Part shown: piece by piece, positions 12,501 through 23,774 of the stretch
How the letters are laid out: every line of letters begins with the position of its first letter
Numbering within the stretch: position 1 is the first letter of the stretch
NCBI RefSeq assembly: GCF_036711975.1
Contig: NC_091970.1
Coordinates: forward strand, 2,053,501-2,117,500
DNA: 64,000 nt
Origin: Onthophagus taurus
Lineage: Eukaryota; Arthropoda; Insecta; Coleoptera; Scarabaeidae
Reading direction: 5' to 3'
Position numbers and translations under genes: made by a program
The notes under the pieces: model-generated
What the model saw: only the letters and a program-made list of their open reading frames with translations
Told to the model about the DNA's origin: nothing
The model's database searches: none

Positions 12501-15500
12501 AAACATTGTCAAATTTGCAAATATAAAATGACGTAAGATTTTCAAAAAATCATATCATCTTTATTTTTAATGGTAATGATATCATGTATATGTTAACTTA
12601 AAGCTTGGAGATCCTAGTTTATGATATAATATAAAAACTATATGATAATATTAATAAAATTTCCTGAAAAAAGTTATTAAAGAAAACACTGTCAAATTTG
12701 CAAATATAAAATGACATGATATTTTCAAAAAATTATATCATCTCTATTTTTAATGCTAATGATATGATGTATATGTTAAATGGAAGCTTGGAGATCCTAG
12801 TTTATGATATGATATAAAAACTGTATGATAATATTAATAAAATTTCCTGAAAAAAGGTATTAAAGAAAACTGTCAAATTTGCAAATATAAAATGACATGA
12901 TATTTTCAAAAAATCATATCATCTCTATTTTTAATGGTAATTATATCATGTATATGTTAAATTAAAGCTTGAAGATTCTAGTTTATGATATGATATAAAA
13001 ACCATATGATAATATTAATAAAATTTCCTGAAAGAAGGTATTAAAGAAAACACTGTCAAATTTACAAATATAAAATATCGTCAGATTTTCAAAAAATCAT
13101 ATCATCTCTATTTTTACTGGTAATGATATGATGTATATGTTAAATTAAAGCTTGAAGATTCTAGTTTATGATATGATATAAAAACTATATAATAATATTA
13201 ATAAAATTTCCTGAAAAAAAGGTATTAAAAGAAACACTGTCAAATTTGCAAATATAAAATGACGTACGATTTTTAAAAAATCATATCATCTCTATTTTTA
13301 ATGGTAATAATATCATGTACATGTTAAATTGAAGCTTAGAGATTCTAGTTTATGATATGATATAAAAACTGTATGATAATATTAATAAAATTTCCTGAAA
13401 AAAGGTAATAAAAGAAACACTGCCAAATTTACAAATATAAAATGACGTAAGATTTTAAAAAAATCATATCAACTCTATTTTTAATAGTAATGATATGATA
13501 TATATGTTAAATTAAAGCTTGAAGATTCTAGTTTATGATATGATATAAAAACCATATGATAATATTAATAAAATTTCCTGAAAGAAGGTATTAAAGAAAA
13601 CACTGTCAAATTTACAAATATAAAATATCGTCAGATTTTCAAAAAATCATATCATCTCTATTTTTACTGGTAATGATATGATGTATATGTTAAATTAAAG
13701 CTTGAAGATTCTAGTTTATGATATGATATAAAAACTATATGATAATATTAATAAAATTTCCTGAAAAAAGGTATTAAAGAAAACTGTCAAATTTGCAAAT
13801 ATAAAATGACATGATATTTTCAAAAAATCATATCATCTCTATTTTTACTGGTAATGATATGATGTATATGTTAAATTAAAGCTTGAAGATTCTAGTTTAT
13901 GATATGATATAAAAACCATATGATAATATTAATAAAATTTCCTGAAAAAAGGTATTAAAGAAAACATTGTCAAATTTGCAAATATAAAATGACGTAAGAT
14001 TTTCAAAAAATCATATCATCTCTATTTTTAATGGTAAAGATATGATGTATATGTTAAATGAAAGCTTGGAGATTCTAGTTTATGATATGATATAAAAATT
14101 GTATGATAATATTAATAAAATTTCCTAAAAAAAGGTATTAAAGAAAACTGTCAAATTTGCAAATATCAAATGACATAATATTTTCTAAAAATCATATCAT
14201 CTCTATTTTTAATAGTAATGATATGATGTATATGTTAAATTAAAGCTTGAAGATTCTAGTTTATGATATGATATAAAAACTATATGATAATATTAATAAA
14301 ATTTCCTGAAAAAAGTTATTAAAGAAAACACTGTCAAATTTACAAATATAAAATGACGTACGATTTTCAAAAAATCATATTATCTCTATTTTTAATGGTA
14401 ATGATATCATGTATATGTTAAATTAAAGCTTGGAGATTCTAGTTTATGATATGATATAAAAACTGTATGATAATATTAATAAAATTTCCTGAAAAAAGGT
14501 ATTAAAGAAAACTGTCAAATTTGCAAATATAAAATGACATGATATTTTCAAAAAATCATATCATCTCTAGTTTTAATGGTAATAATATCATGTATATGTT
14601 AAATTGAAGCTTGAAGATCCTACTTTATGATGTGATATAAAAACTGCTTGGTAATATTAATAAAATTTCCTGAAAAAAGGTATTAAAAGAAACACTGTCA
14701 AATTTGCAAATATAAAATGACGTAAGATTTTTAAAAAATCATATCAACTCTATTTTTAATAGTAATGATATGATATATATGTTAAATTAAAGCTTGAAGA
14801 TTCTAGTTTATGATATGATATAAAAACCATATGATAATATTAATAAAATTTCCTGAAAAAAGGTATTAAAGAAAACACTGTTAAATTTGCAAGTATAAAA
14901 TGACACCATATTTTCAAAAAAACATATCATCTCTATTTTTAATGGTAATGATATGATGTATATATTAAATTAAAGCTTTTAAATTCTAGTTTATGACATG
15001 ATATAAAAACTATATGATAATATTAATAAAATTTCCTGAAAAAAGGTATTAAAGAAAACACTGTCAAATTTGCAAATATAAAATGACACCATATTTTCAA
15101 AAAAACATATCATCTCTATTTTTAATGGTAATGATATGATGTATATGTTAAATGGAAGCTTGGAGATTCTAGTTTATGATGTGATATAAAAACTATATGA
15201 TAATATTAATAAAATTTCCTGAAAAAAGTTATTAAAAAAAACTGTCAAATTTGCAAATGTAAAATGACGTAAAATTTTCAAAAAATCATATGACCTCTAT
15301 TTTTGGTTGTAATGATATGATGTATATGTTAAATTGAAGCTTGGAGATCCTAATTTATGATATTATATAAAAACTATATGATGATATTAATAAAATTTCC
15401 TGAAAAAAGTTATTAAAAAAAACTGTCAAATTTGCAAATATAAAATGACGTAAAATTTTCAAAAAATCATATCATCTCTATTTTTGGTTGTAATGATATG

Positions 15501-15797
15501 ATGTATATGTTAAATTGAAGCTTGGAGATCCTAATTTATGATATGATATAAAAACTATACGATGATATTAATAAAATTTCCTGAAAAAAGGTATTAAAGA
15601 AAACATTATCAAATTTGCAAATATAAAATGACGTCATATTTAAAGAAAATCATATCATCTCTATTTTTAATGGTATTGATATGATGTATATGTTAAATGG
15701 AAGCTTGGAGATTCTAGTTTATGATATGATATAAAAACTATATGATAATATTAATAAAATTTCCTGAAAAAGAGTATTAAAGAAAACACCGTCAAAT
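9540..15797. repeat. 183 bp satellite array, orientation 2 (~34 monomers), inverted relative to 4558-7451
   Basis: The array is the reverse complement of the 4558-7451 satellite: AAAATTTCCTGAAAAAAGGT, TGTCAAATTTGCAAATATAA, ATCATATCATCTCTATTTTT and ATGATATGATGTATATG recur about every 182 bp. Marker variants show larger blocks: AAGATTTTTGTTTGTGATAT occurs near 9690 and again about 1459 bp later (eight monomers). GAAGCTTAGAGATCCAGGTT recurs near 10960 and 11690. So segments of several monomers have been duplicated. Monomers here are more varied than in the first array. No coding potential. Confidence 0.9.
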
Positions 15798-15829
15798 TAT
15801 TGTTTATCACGAACCCCAATATTCAAATT

Positions 15830-16150
15830 TTGAGCTTTGTTAATCGAACATTCCAAGTTATTTTATAGCTTTTCATTTTCTTCTTTATCTCTATCTTAAC
15901 TTCGTCATTCCACCAAACAGTTCGTTTCTGTCTCATATTTATTACTTGTATTATTTATGTCTAACCTTGCTTGGTGCTTCAGCTTTACTTGTTTTGTGTG
16001 CTTCAAGAGAATTTTATATTCAAAGTAGAAGATTACCTATTTAGGTTGTTTTCTCCAAATTCTTAAAATCTTTTCCCATCCTTGCGTTAAAATCACCAAG
16101 TACACAACCAAGAACTCTTTTGGTGCCGGATTTGGTGTTGTCTAAGAATT
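15830..16150 (-). mobile_element. Decayed non-LTR retrotransposon fragment (endonuclease and linker)
   Basis: On the minus strand, 16139-16044 encodes a segment ending VLGDFNARMGKD. GDFNA is the conserved core of the apurinic-type endonuclease domain of non-LTR retrotransposons. Further on, 15933-15830 reads MRQKRTVWWNDEVKIEIKKK, which matches the [KR]xxWWNDEV linker that follows the endonuclease in RTE/CR1-like elements. Stop codons and a gap of a few dozen codons between the two pieces show that it is dead. The reverse transcriptase is missing. The clade is uncertain. Confidence 0.7.
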
Positions 16151-16256
16151 TTGACATTCTTTTGCAACTCGAAATATTTTTCTGCACCACTTTCAAATTG
16201 AATATGGTAAGTTTATATTTATATACATACGAATATTTACTCGTGCATAGCAGCAA

Positions 16257-17605
16257 TGCACTAATTAACTAATTAAATAAGACGCGACGCGACGTCGTCG
16301 AAAGCGCCACTCATTCAGGTTGTTCACCTGAAGCGGCGGCGTGGTCACATCGTAGCTTGAAGGGAACCACACGGTGTGGAATTGGCGAAGGGGGTCCCCC
16401 TCCCGCTGGTTTATCTGGACCACGAAGAGGAAAGCCCCCGACCATATATGACTAAGCGGGAAACTGGTGGACGACGACGGGGTCTAAATATAGAACGTGG
16501 TGGAGTCGTTCTCGTGACGAGAAACAGTTTGGGACACCAAGATTATTTTAAATGGTAATCGATTCTAAGCTTTTAGCACAAATGAAATTTATTCCATCAC
16601 GATTGTTAAAGAAATAAACAAAGTTAATGATATAATAGAAGATATCCGATTCATCGTTTTTTATTGAGACTTCAAGTTGAGACCACAGGTGTTCTTTTTT
16701 AGATATTTTTCATCTAAAGCTATTATAGCTTTGGAGTAGACTCGTGGAGTTTTTCAAGGCCGATTGAATGCATCGTCTTAAGTTACATAAAAAAAACTTA
16801 TCCCAAGCTATAATCATCTGGAATTAGTTCCACAAAAATAGTTGAGTCGCGCACGCGTTCAAAAAGCAAAAAATAACTCCGAGCAAGAATCTAAAGAAGT
16901 TTTACGAACGATGATGGTGAAATCGAGGACTTTTTTTGAAACATGAGTATTTAGATATTTATTTTTTTTTTTGAACGACGGCTTCCTGTTGGGAATGAAT
17001 GGAATCGTTGAATTGCTTAGTGTATATGAACAACATCTCGTCGTTTGAGTTTGATAGAGATCTCAAAGCCGCTGGACACACTTGAATTATTCAAGAGTAG
17101 TGTTTTGCAGATGTCGTACGCGGTGATTGATACTTCTCTAAAACCCACATAGAAGAGTTAAAAAGATACAAAAAAAAGGGGGAGAGAAACCAAACGCCTT
17201 GGGATCAATTTATTTTCTTTCTTTATTATTTCATTTTTAATATTATTATTATTATTTTTAGTCCCATCATTTTAATTAAAGCTCAAATCGCGTTCATCCG
17301 TTTAATTAATCAAATTGACTTATAATCAATTAGATAACCAAGTCAAAATGTTAGTTGAAAAGAAAAATTACACGTCTTCCTCACTAATTGGATTAAATTT
17401 AGATTAATAAGCCGAAATTATTGATAATTAATTAATCAAACTTACATATTCATTTTTGAGGTGGTTCCACTTCGAATAATTAATTAACAAAGTTTTTATC
17501 ACCCAAATAAGTCTTAATTAGTACACCTCACTCACAAAAAAAATTAATTTTTAAACTTGATAATAAAAAATTGAAATAAACTAACAAGGTATTTTTCTTT
17601 TCTAG
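16257..17605. other. Unique non-coding stretch
   Basis: It holds a GC-richer patch at 16280-16550 that contains the inverted repeat CAGGT...ACCTG at about 16316-16330 and a possible splice donor ATG|GTAATC near 16554. A 60-codon open frame there resembles no known family. The rest (16560-17605) is AT-rich without a supported gene. Confidence 0.35.
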
Positions 17606-17999
17606 AATTTTGTCCAGAACCGAACGAGCTGACGTGACGGTTGGAGTACGAATGAGCATGGAATGGAACGTTAACGTTAGGGACGGTGTTCTGTGGGTCT
17701 CGAGACCGCGAAACGTGGAGGAGAGTTCTTGCGCTCACGCACGTACACGTTTGGGGGCCGACTTCTTGGTTACCGCCACCACCGAGTCTCTTTGCAGAAG
17801 AGGAGAAGAGAAAAACGAACGGGTGGAAAAAAGAAACGGATCCGTATGTACATATACAACGAAGAAACATCGTATCGGATAGAGAAGGAGGAGGTGAAGA
17901 AGAGATGGAAGGAGAACGAGGTTCGAAAGAATTTGACCTCTTCTGGCTGAAGATCGGGAAAAGCATCCACCTACGCCAAAGAAATGTGCGAAGAAATGG
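17606..17999 (+). other. Candidate (probably untranslated) exon on the plus strand
   Basis: A 394 bp GC-rich block stands out sharply from AT-rich flanks. It is preceded by the pyrimidine-rich acceptor TTTTTCTTTTCTAG and ends at GAAATG|GTAAGA, a good donor. Open frames exist on both strands, but they are purine-rich and low complexity and resemble no protein I recognise, so a 5' UTR exon or long non-coding RNA exon is more likely than coding sequence. If an exon, its ATG at the very 3' edge could be a start codon interrupted by the intron. No partner exon was identified. Confidence 0.35.
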
Positions 18000-18160
18000 T
18001 AAGAATTTGATACAGAATTTTTTTAATATTGTTATTATTAGTAATAATATATTTCTGGTATTAGTATTTACAGAAATCAGAAAGATTGTGCTAAAATTTC
18101 TTTCAAAGACTTGTTAGATACTTAGGTGATAATGACAATAGTGAAAAAAACATTATAATA

Positions 18161-18400
18161 TTATAATATTCGTAATCTTCATAAAAAATCCTTTAAAATG
18201 AGTCCAAACTCGACATATTTAACATTAATATTAATGGAAATACAATCACTTCCGGTTTGAAACGTCAATTTTGACATATTTGTCATCTTCATTAAAAACC
18301 CTTTAAAATGAGTCCAAACATGACGCACTTATCTCAAAAAACAAAAAAGTTAGAATATTAATACCAACCTTAATTTTTTATTTTTTTATATATTTTTTTA
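18161..18400. repeat. Family A repeat fragment
   Basis: The segment contains two copies of the CCTTTAAAATGAGTCCAAA box, ATTTCCGG-type and GTTTGAAACGTCAATTTTGAC boxes, and the internal TTAATACCAACCTTAATTT segment seen in full family A units. It directly abuts the 282 bp satellite. Confidence 0.75.
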
Positions 18401-21400
18401 ATATTTTTTGATTAAATTCGCTTAGGAAATTAAATTTGCTTTAATTTGATACCAAACACGATATATTTCCGGTAAAAATCAAAAATGTTAGGTTAAAAAT
18501 CAACAAAGACGCCGCCATTTTGTTTTTTGCCTTAATTCCTATATTTTCCTAAATAAGTCGTGTTTGGTATCAAAATTCATGAAATTTTCTATACTTTCAC
18601 GCTAGAGGGCTTTTAGATCGCTTTTCTCGAATTTATTTATTAATCAATTTCACAAAAAAATGTTCTAAATTAAGCAAAATCAATATTTTTTGATTAAATT
18701 CGCTTAGGAAATTAAATTTGCTTTAATTTGATACCAAACACGATATATTTCCGGTAAAAATCAAAAATGTTAGGTTAAAAATCAACAAAGATGCCGCCAT
18801 TTTGTTTTTTGCCTTAATTCCTAATTTTCCTAAATAGGGCGTGTTTGGTATCAAAATTCATGAAATTTTGACACTTTCACGCTAGAGGGCTTTTAGATCG
18901 CTTTTCTCGAATTTATTTATTAATCAATTTCACAAAAAAATGTTTTAAATTAAATAAAATCAATATTTTTTGATTAAATTCGCTTAGGAAATTAAATTTG
19001 CTTTAATTTGACACCAAACACGATATATTTCCGGTAAAAATCAAAAATGTTAGGTTAAAAATCAACAAAGAAGCCGCCATTTTGATTTTTGCCTTAATTC
19101 CTATATTTTCCTAAATAGGGCATGTTTGGTATCAAAATTCATGAAATTTTCTATACTTTCACGCTAGAGGGCTTTTAGATCGCTTTTCTCGAATTTATTT
19201 ATTAATCAATTTCACAAAAAAATGTTCTAAATTAAATAAAATCAATATTTTTTGATTAAATTCGCTTAGGAAATTAAATTTGCTTTAATTTGATACCAAA
19301 CACGATATATTTCCGGTAAAAATCAAAAATGTTAGGTTAAAAATCAACAAAGATGCCGCCATTTTGTTTTTTGCCTTAATTCCTATATTTTCCTAAATAA
19401 GTCGTGTTTGGTATCAAAATTCATGAAATTTTGACACTTTCACGCTGAAGGGCTTTTAGATCGCTTTTCGCGAATTTATTTATTAATCAATTTCACAAAA
19501 AAATGTTCTAAATTAAGTAAAATCAATATTTTTTGATTAAATTCGCTTAGGAAATTAAATTTGCTTTAATTTGATACCAAACACGATATATTTCCGATAA
19601 TAATCAAAAATGTTAGGTTAAAAATCAACAAAGATGCCGCCATTTTGTTTTTTGCCTTAATTCCTAATTTTCCTAAATAGGGCGTGTTTGGTATCAAAAT
19701 TCATGAAATTTTGACACTTTCACGCTAGAGGGCTTTTAGATCGCTTTTCTCGAATTTATTTATTAATCAATTTCACAAAAAAATGTTTTAAATTAAATAA
19801 AATCAATATTTTTTGATTAAATTCGCTTAGGAAATTAAACTTGCTTTAATTTGACACCAAACACGATATATTTCCGGTAAAAATCAAAAATGTTAGGTTA
19901 AAAATCAACAAAGACGCCGCCATTTTGTTTTTGCCTTAATTCCTACATTTTTATAAATAGGGCGTGTTTGGTATCAAAATTCATGAAATTTTCTATACTT
20001 TCACGCTATAGGGCTTTTAGATCGCTTTTCTCGAATTTATTTATTAATCAATTTCACAAAAAAATGTTCTAAATTAAGCAAAATCAATATTTTTTGATTA
20101 AATTCGCTTAGGAAATTAAATTTGCTCTAATTTGACACCAAACACGATATATTTCCGGTAAAAATCAAAAATGTTAGGTTAAAAATCAACAAAGATGCCG
20201 CCATTTTGTTTTTTGCCTTAATTCCTATATTTTCCTAAATAAGTCGTGTTTGGTATCAAAATTCATGAAATTTTGACACTTTCACGCTAAAGGGCTTTTA
20301 GATCGCTTTTCTCGAATTTATTTATTAATCAATTTCACAAAAAAATGTTTTAAATTAAGCAAAATCAATATTCTTTGATTAAATTCGCTTAGGAAATTAA
20401 ATTTGCTTTAATTTGATACCAAACACGATATATTTCCGGTAAAAACCAAAAATGTTAGGTTAAAAATCAACAAAGAAGCCGCCATTTTGTTTTTTGCCTT
20501 AATTCCTATATTTTCCTAAATAAGTCGTGTTTGGTATCAAAATTCATGAAATTTTCTATACTTTCACGCTAGAGGGCTTTTAGATCGCTTTTCTCGAATT
20601 TATTTATTAATGAATTTCACCAAAAAATGTTCTAAATTAAATAAAATCAATATTTTTTGATTAAATTCGCTTAGGAAATTAAATTTGCTTTAATTTGACA
20701 CCAAACACGATATATTTCCGGTAAAAATCAAAAATGTTAGGTTAAAAATCAACAAAGATGCCGCCATTTTGTTTTTTGCCTTAATTCCTATATTTTCCTA
20801 AATAAGTCGTGTTTGGTATCAAAATTCATGAAATTTTCTATACTTTCACGCTAGAGGGCTTTTAGATCGCTTTTCTCGAATTTATTTATTAATCAATTTC
20901 ACAAAAAAATGTTCTAAATTAAGTAAAATCAATATTTTTTGATTAAATTCGCTTAGGAAATTAAATTTGCTTTAATTTAATACCAAACACGATATATTTC
21001 CGGTAAAAATCAAAAATGTTAGGTTAAAAATCAACAAAGATGCCGCCATTTTGTTTTTGCCTTAATTCCTATATTTTCCTAAATAGGGCGTGTTTGGTAT
21101 CAAAATTCATGAAATTTTCTATACTTTCACGCTAGAGGGCTTTTAGATCGCTTTTCACGAATTTATTTATTAATCAATTTCACAAAAAAATGTTCTAAAT
21201 TAAGTAAAATCAATATTTTTTGATTAAATTCGCTTAGGAAATTAAATTTGCTTTAATTTGACACCAAACACGATATATTTCCGGTAAAAATAAAAAATGT
21301 TAGGTTAAAAATCAACAAAGATGCCGCCATTTTGTTTTTTGCCTTAATTCCTATATTTTCCTAAATAAGTCGTGTTTGGTATCAAAATTCATGAAATTTT

Positions 21401-22243
21401 CTATACTTTCACGCTAGAGGGCTTTTAGATTGCTTTTCTCGAATTTATTTATTAATCAATTTCACAAAAAAATGTTCTAAATTAACTAAAATCAATATTT
21501 TTTGATTAAATTCGCTTAGGAAATTAAATTTACTTTAATTTGATACCAAACACGATATATTTCCGGTAAAAATCAAAAATGTTAGGTTAAAAATCAATAA
21601 AAACGCCGCCATTTTGTTTTTTGCCTTTAATTCCTATATTTTCCTAAATAAGTCGTGTTTGGTATCAAAATTCATGAAATTTTCTATACTTTCACGCTAG
21701 AGGGCTTTTAGATCGCTTTTCTCGAATTTATTTATTAATCAATTTCACAAAAAAATATTCTAAGTTAAGTAAAATTAATATTTTTTGATTAAATTCGCTT
21801 AGGAAATTAAATTTGCTTTAATTTGATACCAAACACGATATATTTCTGGTAAAAATCAAAAATGTTAGGTTAAAAATCAATAAAAACGCCGCCATTTTGT
21901 TTTTTGCCTTAATTCCTATATTTTCCTAAATAAGTCGTGTTTGGTATCAAAATTCATGAAATTTTCTATACTTTCACGCTAGAGGGCTTTTAGATCGCTT
22001 TTCTCGAATTTATTTATTAATCAATTTCACAAAAAAATGTTCTAAATTAAGTAAAATCAATATTTTTTGATTAAATTCGCTTAGGAAATTAAATTTGCTT
22101 TAATTTGACACCAAACACGATATATTTCCGGTAAAAATCAAAAATGTTAGGTTAAAAATCAACAAAGATGCCGCCATTTTGTTTTTGCCTTAATTCCTAT
22201 ATTTTCCTAAATAGGGCGTGTTTGGTATCAAAATTCATGAAAT
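18401..22243. repeat. 282 bp satellite array (~13.6 monomers)
   Basis: The word TTCGCTTAGGAAATTAAA begins near 18418, 18699, 18979 and 19261, giving a period of 280-282 bp. Each monomer contains an inverted repeat, TTTGATACCAAACACGA and TCGTGTTTGGTATCAAA, about 140 bp apart, with GCCGCCATTTTG between. Monomers are very similar and differ by a few substitutions (AAGTCGTG or AGGGCGTG) and small indels. The last monomer is cut at about 22243. No coding potential was seen. Confidence 0.9.
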
Positions 22244-22420
22244 TTTCTTTTAGAAATAAAACGGCTGTTGCTGACTTTTTGGACACTGTGGAGTGTCATT
22301 TAAAAAATTGGCCATGACCTTCATACTACCTTCAAAATAAAGTCAAGGTCAAAAATGTTATCGTCATATGATTTCCGTCATATGACCACCCTGTATAGTC
22401 GTGTTTTGTAAGTGGTAAAT
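22244..22420. mobile_element. Possible transposable-element end
   Basis: A short unique segment ends in ACCACCCTGTATAG. The CCCTGTATA/TACAGGG end sequence recurs elsewhere in the window (45467, 47033, 63960). The internal AAGGTCA repeats are unusual for the region. There is no coding part. Confidence 0.3.
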
Positions 22421-23330
22421 TGTTGAATTGTCATTTTTAACTTCAAATTAATGTTTGAACTAAAACGTTAAATTCAAAATTTCATTTCGAACCTCAAACA
22501 TCAAATTCTAAGATATTTAAAATGTCAAAAACAAGATTTCTAAGCGATTAATTCATAATTTAAAGCCGTATATTTCAAATTTTAGAATGTGCCCTAAAGG
22601 GATACATTCAAAATGTTGAAATGTCATTTTTAACGTCAAACCCATCGTTTTAAAAAATTAATATTTTATTTAAAACGTTGAAATCAACGTTTGATATAAA
22701 CCTTTAAATTCCAAGATATCATTAAAACGTCGAACGCAACATTTCGAAATGACGGTTGAAGCGTTTAATTCGTAATTTCGAATTGACATAAAGCGGTATA
22801 TTCGAAATTTTAGAACGTGGCCTAAACGGACACATTCAAATTGTTAAATTGTCATTTTTAATTTCAAATTAATGTTTCAACTAAAACGTTAAATTCAAAA
22901 TGTCATTTCGAATCTCAAACGTCACATTTCAAGGTATTTAAAATGTCAAAAACAAGGTTTCCAAGCGATTAATTCACAATTTCAAAATTACGTAAATTTT
23001 AGAATGTGTCCTAAAGAGATACATTCAAAATGTTGAAATGTCATTTTTAACTTTAAATCAATGTTTTAGCTAAAACGTTAAATTCAAAATGTTATTTCGA
23101 ACCTCAAACGTCAAATTCCAAGGTATTTAAAATGTCGAAAACAAGATTTTAAAGCGATTAATTCATAATTTCAAATTGATGTAAAGCAATTTTAGAACGT
23201 TTCCTAAAGCGACAAGTTCACAATGTTGAAACGTCAGTTGTAATTTCAAAATGTCATTTAAAACGTCGCAAGTAATATTTAACAGTATATAAATTACATC
23301 TTTTATATTTAACAACATAATTTTCTTATG
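22421..23330. repeat. Diverged 204 bp satellite monomers
   Basis: About four diverged copies of the monomer found at 26515-28785. Shared words include AACTAAAACGTTAAATTCAA, CATTTCGAACCTCAAAC and TAAAGGGATACATTCAAA. Copies here differ more than those inside the CFAP57 intron. Confidence 0.8.
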
Positions 23331-23774
23331 TTTTAGACCCCCTAAAATAATTATCCAGATTTAACAGATTACACCGACTGAATAAATAAATAAATAAGCA
23401 CAGAGAGTACTGGGTAATTCGTGACGCATCGCTTTGGGTCGATTCCATTGAGTATAGGAATACTTATAATAGACGAAACGAAATTCAATAAAGGGACATA
23501 AATAACTGACGACCGCAGCCAACACATGTTGAGTTACCCACCCTTCCAAAAACTTTTACTCCGTGAATAGAAAAATAGAGAGGATCAAAAAGAAAGAGAG
23601 ATCAATACCTACCCCACCAACAAAAAGGAACAAATCTTTAGAGTGTCGATGGCAGATACTACAACAACTTGTATTGAGGGTGAGAGTGTGCAGATTATCG
23701 TTCTTCGGGGTAATCTTTTCCCCCATTTTCGGACGATGATTAAGTTTTTAGGGGAAAAAAAGAATTTATTTAAT
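23331..23774. other. 3' flank of CFAP57
   Basis: AT-rich non-coding sequence downstream of the CFAP57 stop codon. TTTATT at 23765-23770 gives AATAAA on the minus strand, only a few bases after the stop. A second minus-strand signal was not clearly seen. No other gene is supported. Confidence 0.4.

Noticed and set aside
16376-16558. 60-codon plus-strand open frame
   Set aside because: No family resemblance, no clear splice partners and a short length expected by chance in a GC-richer patch.
17544-17966. 140-codon minus-strand open frame over the GC-rich block
   Set aside because: The opposite strand is equally open in several frames and all are low-complexity translations; composition, not coding, explains them.
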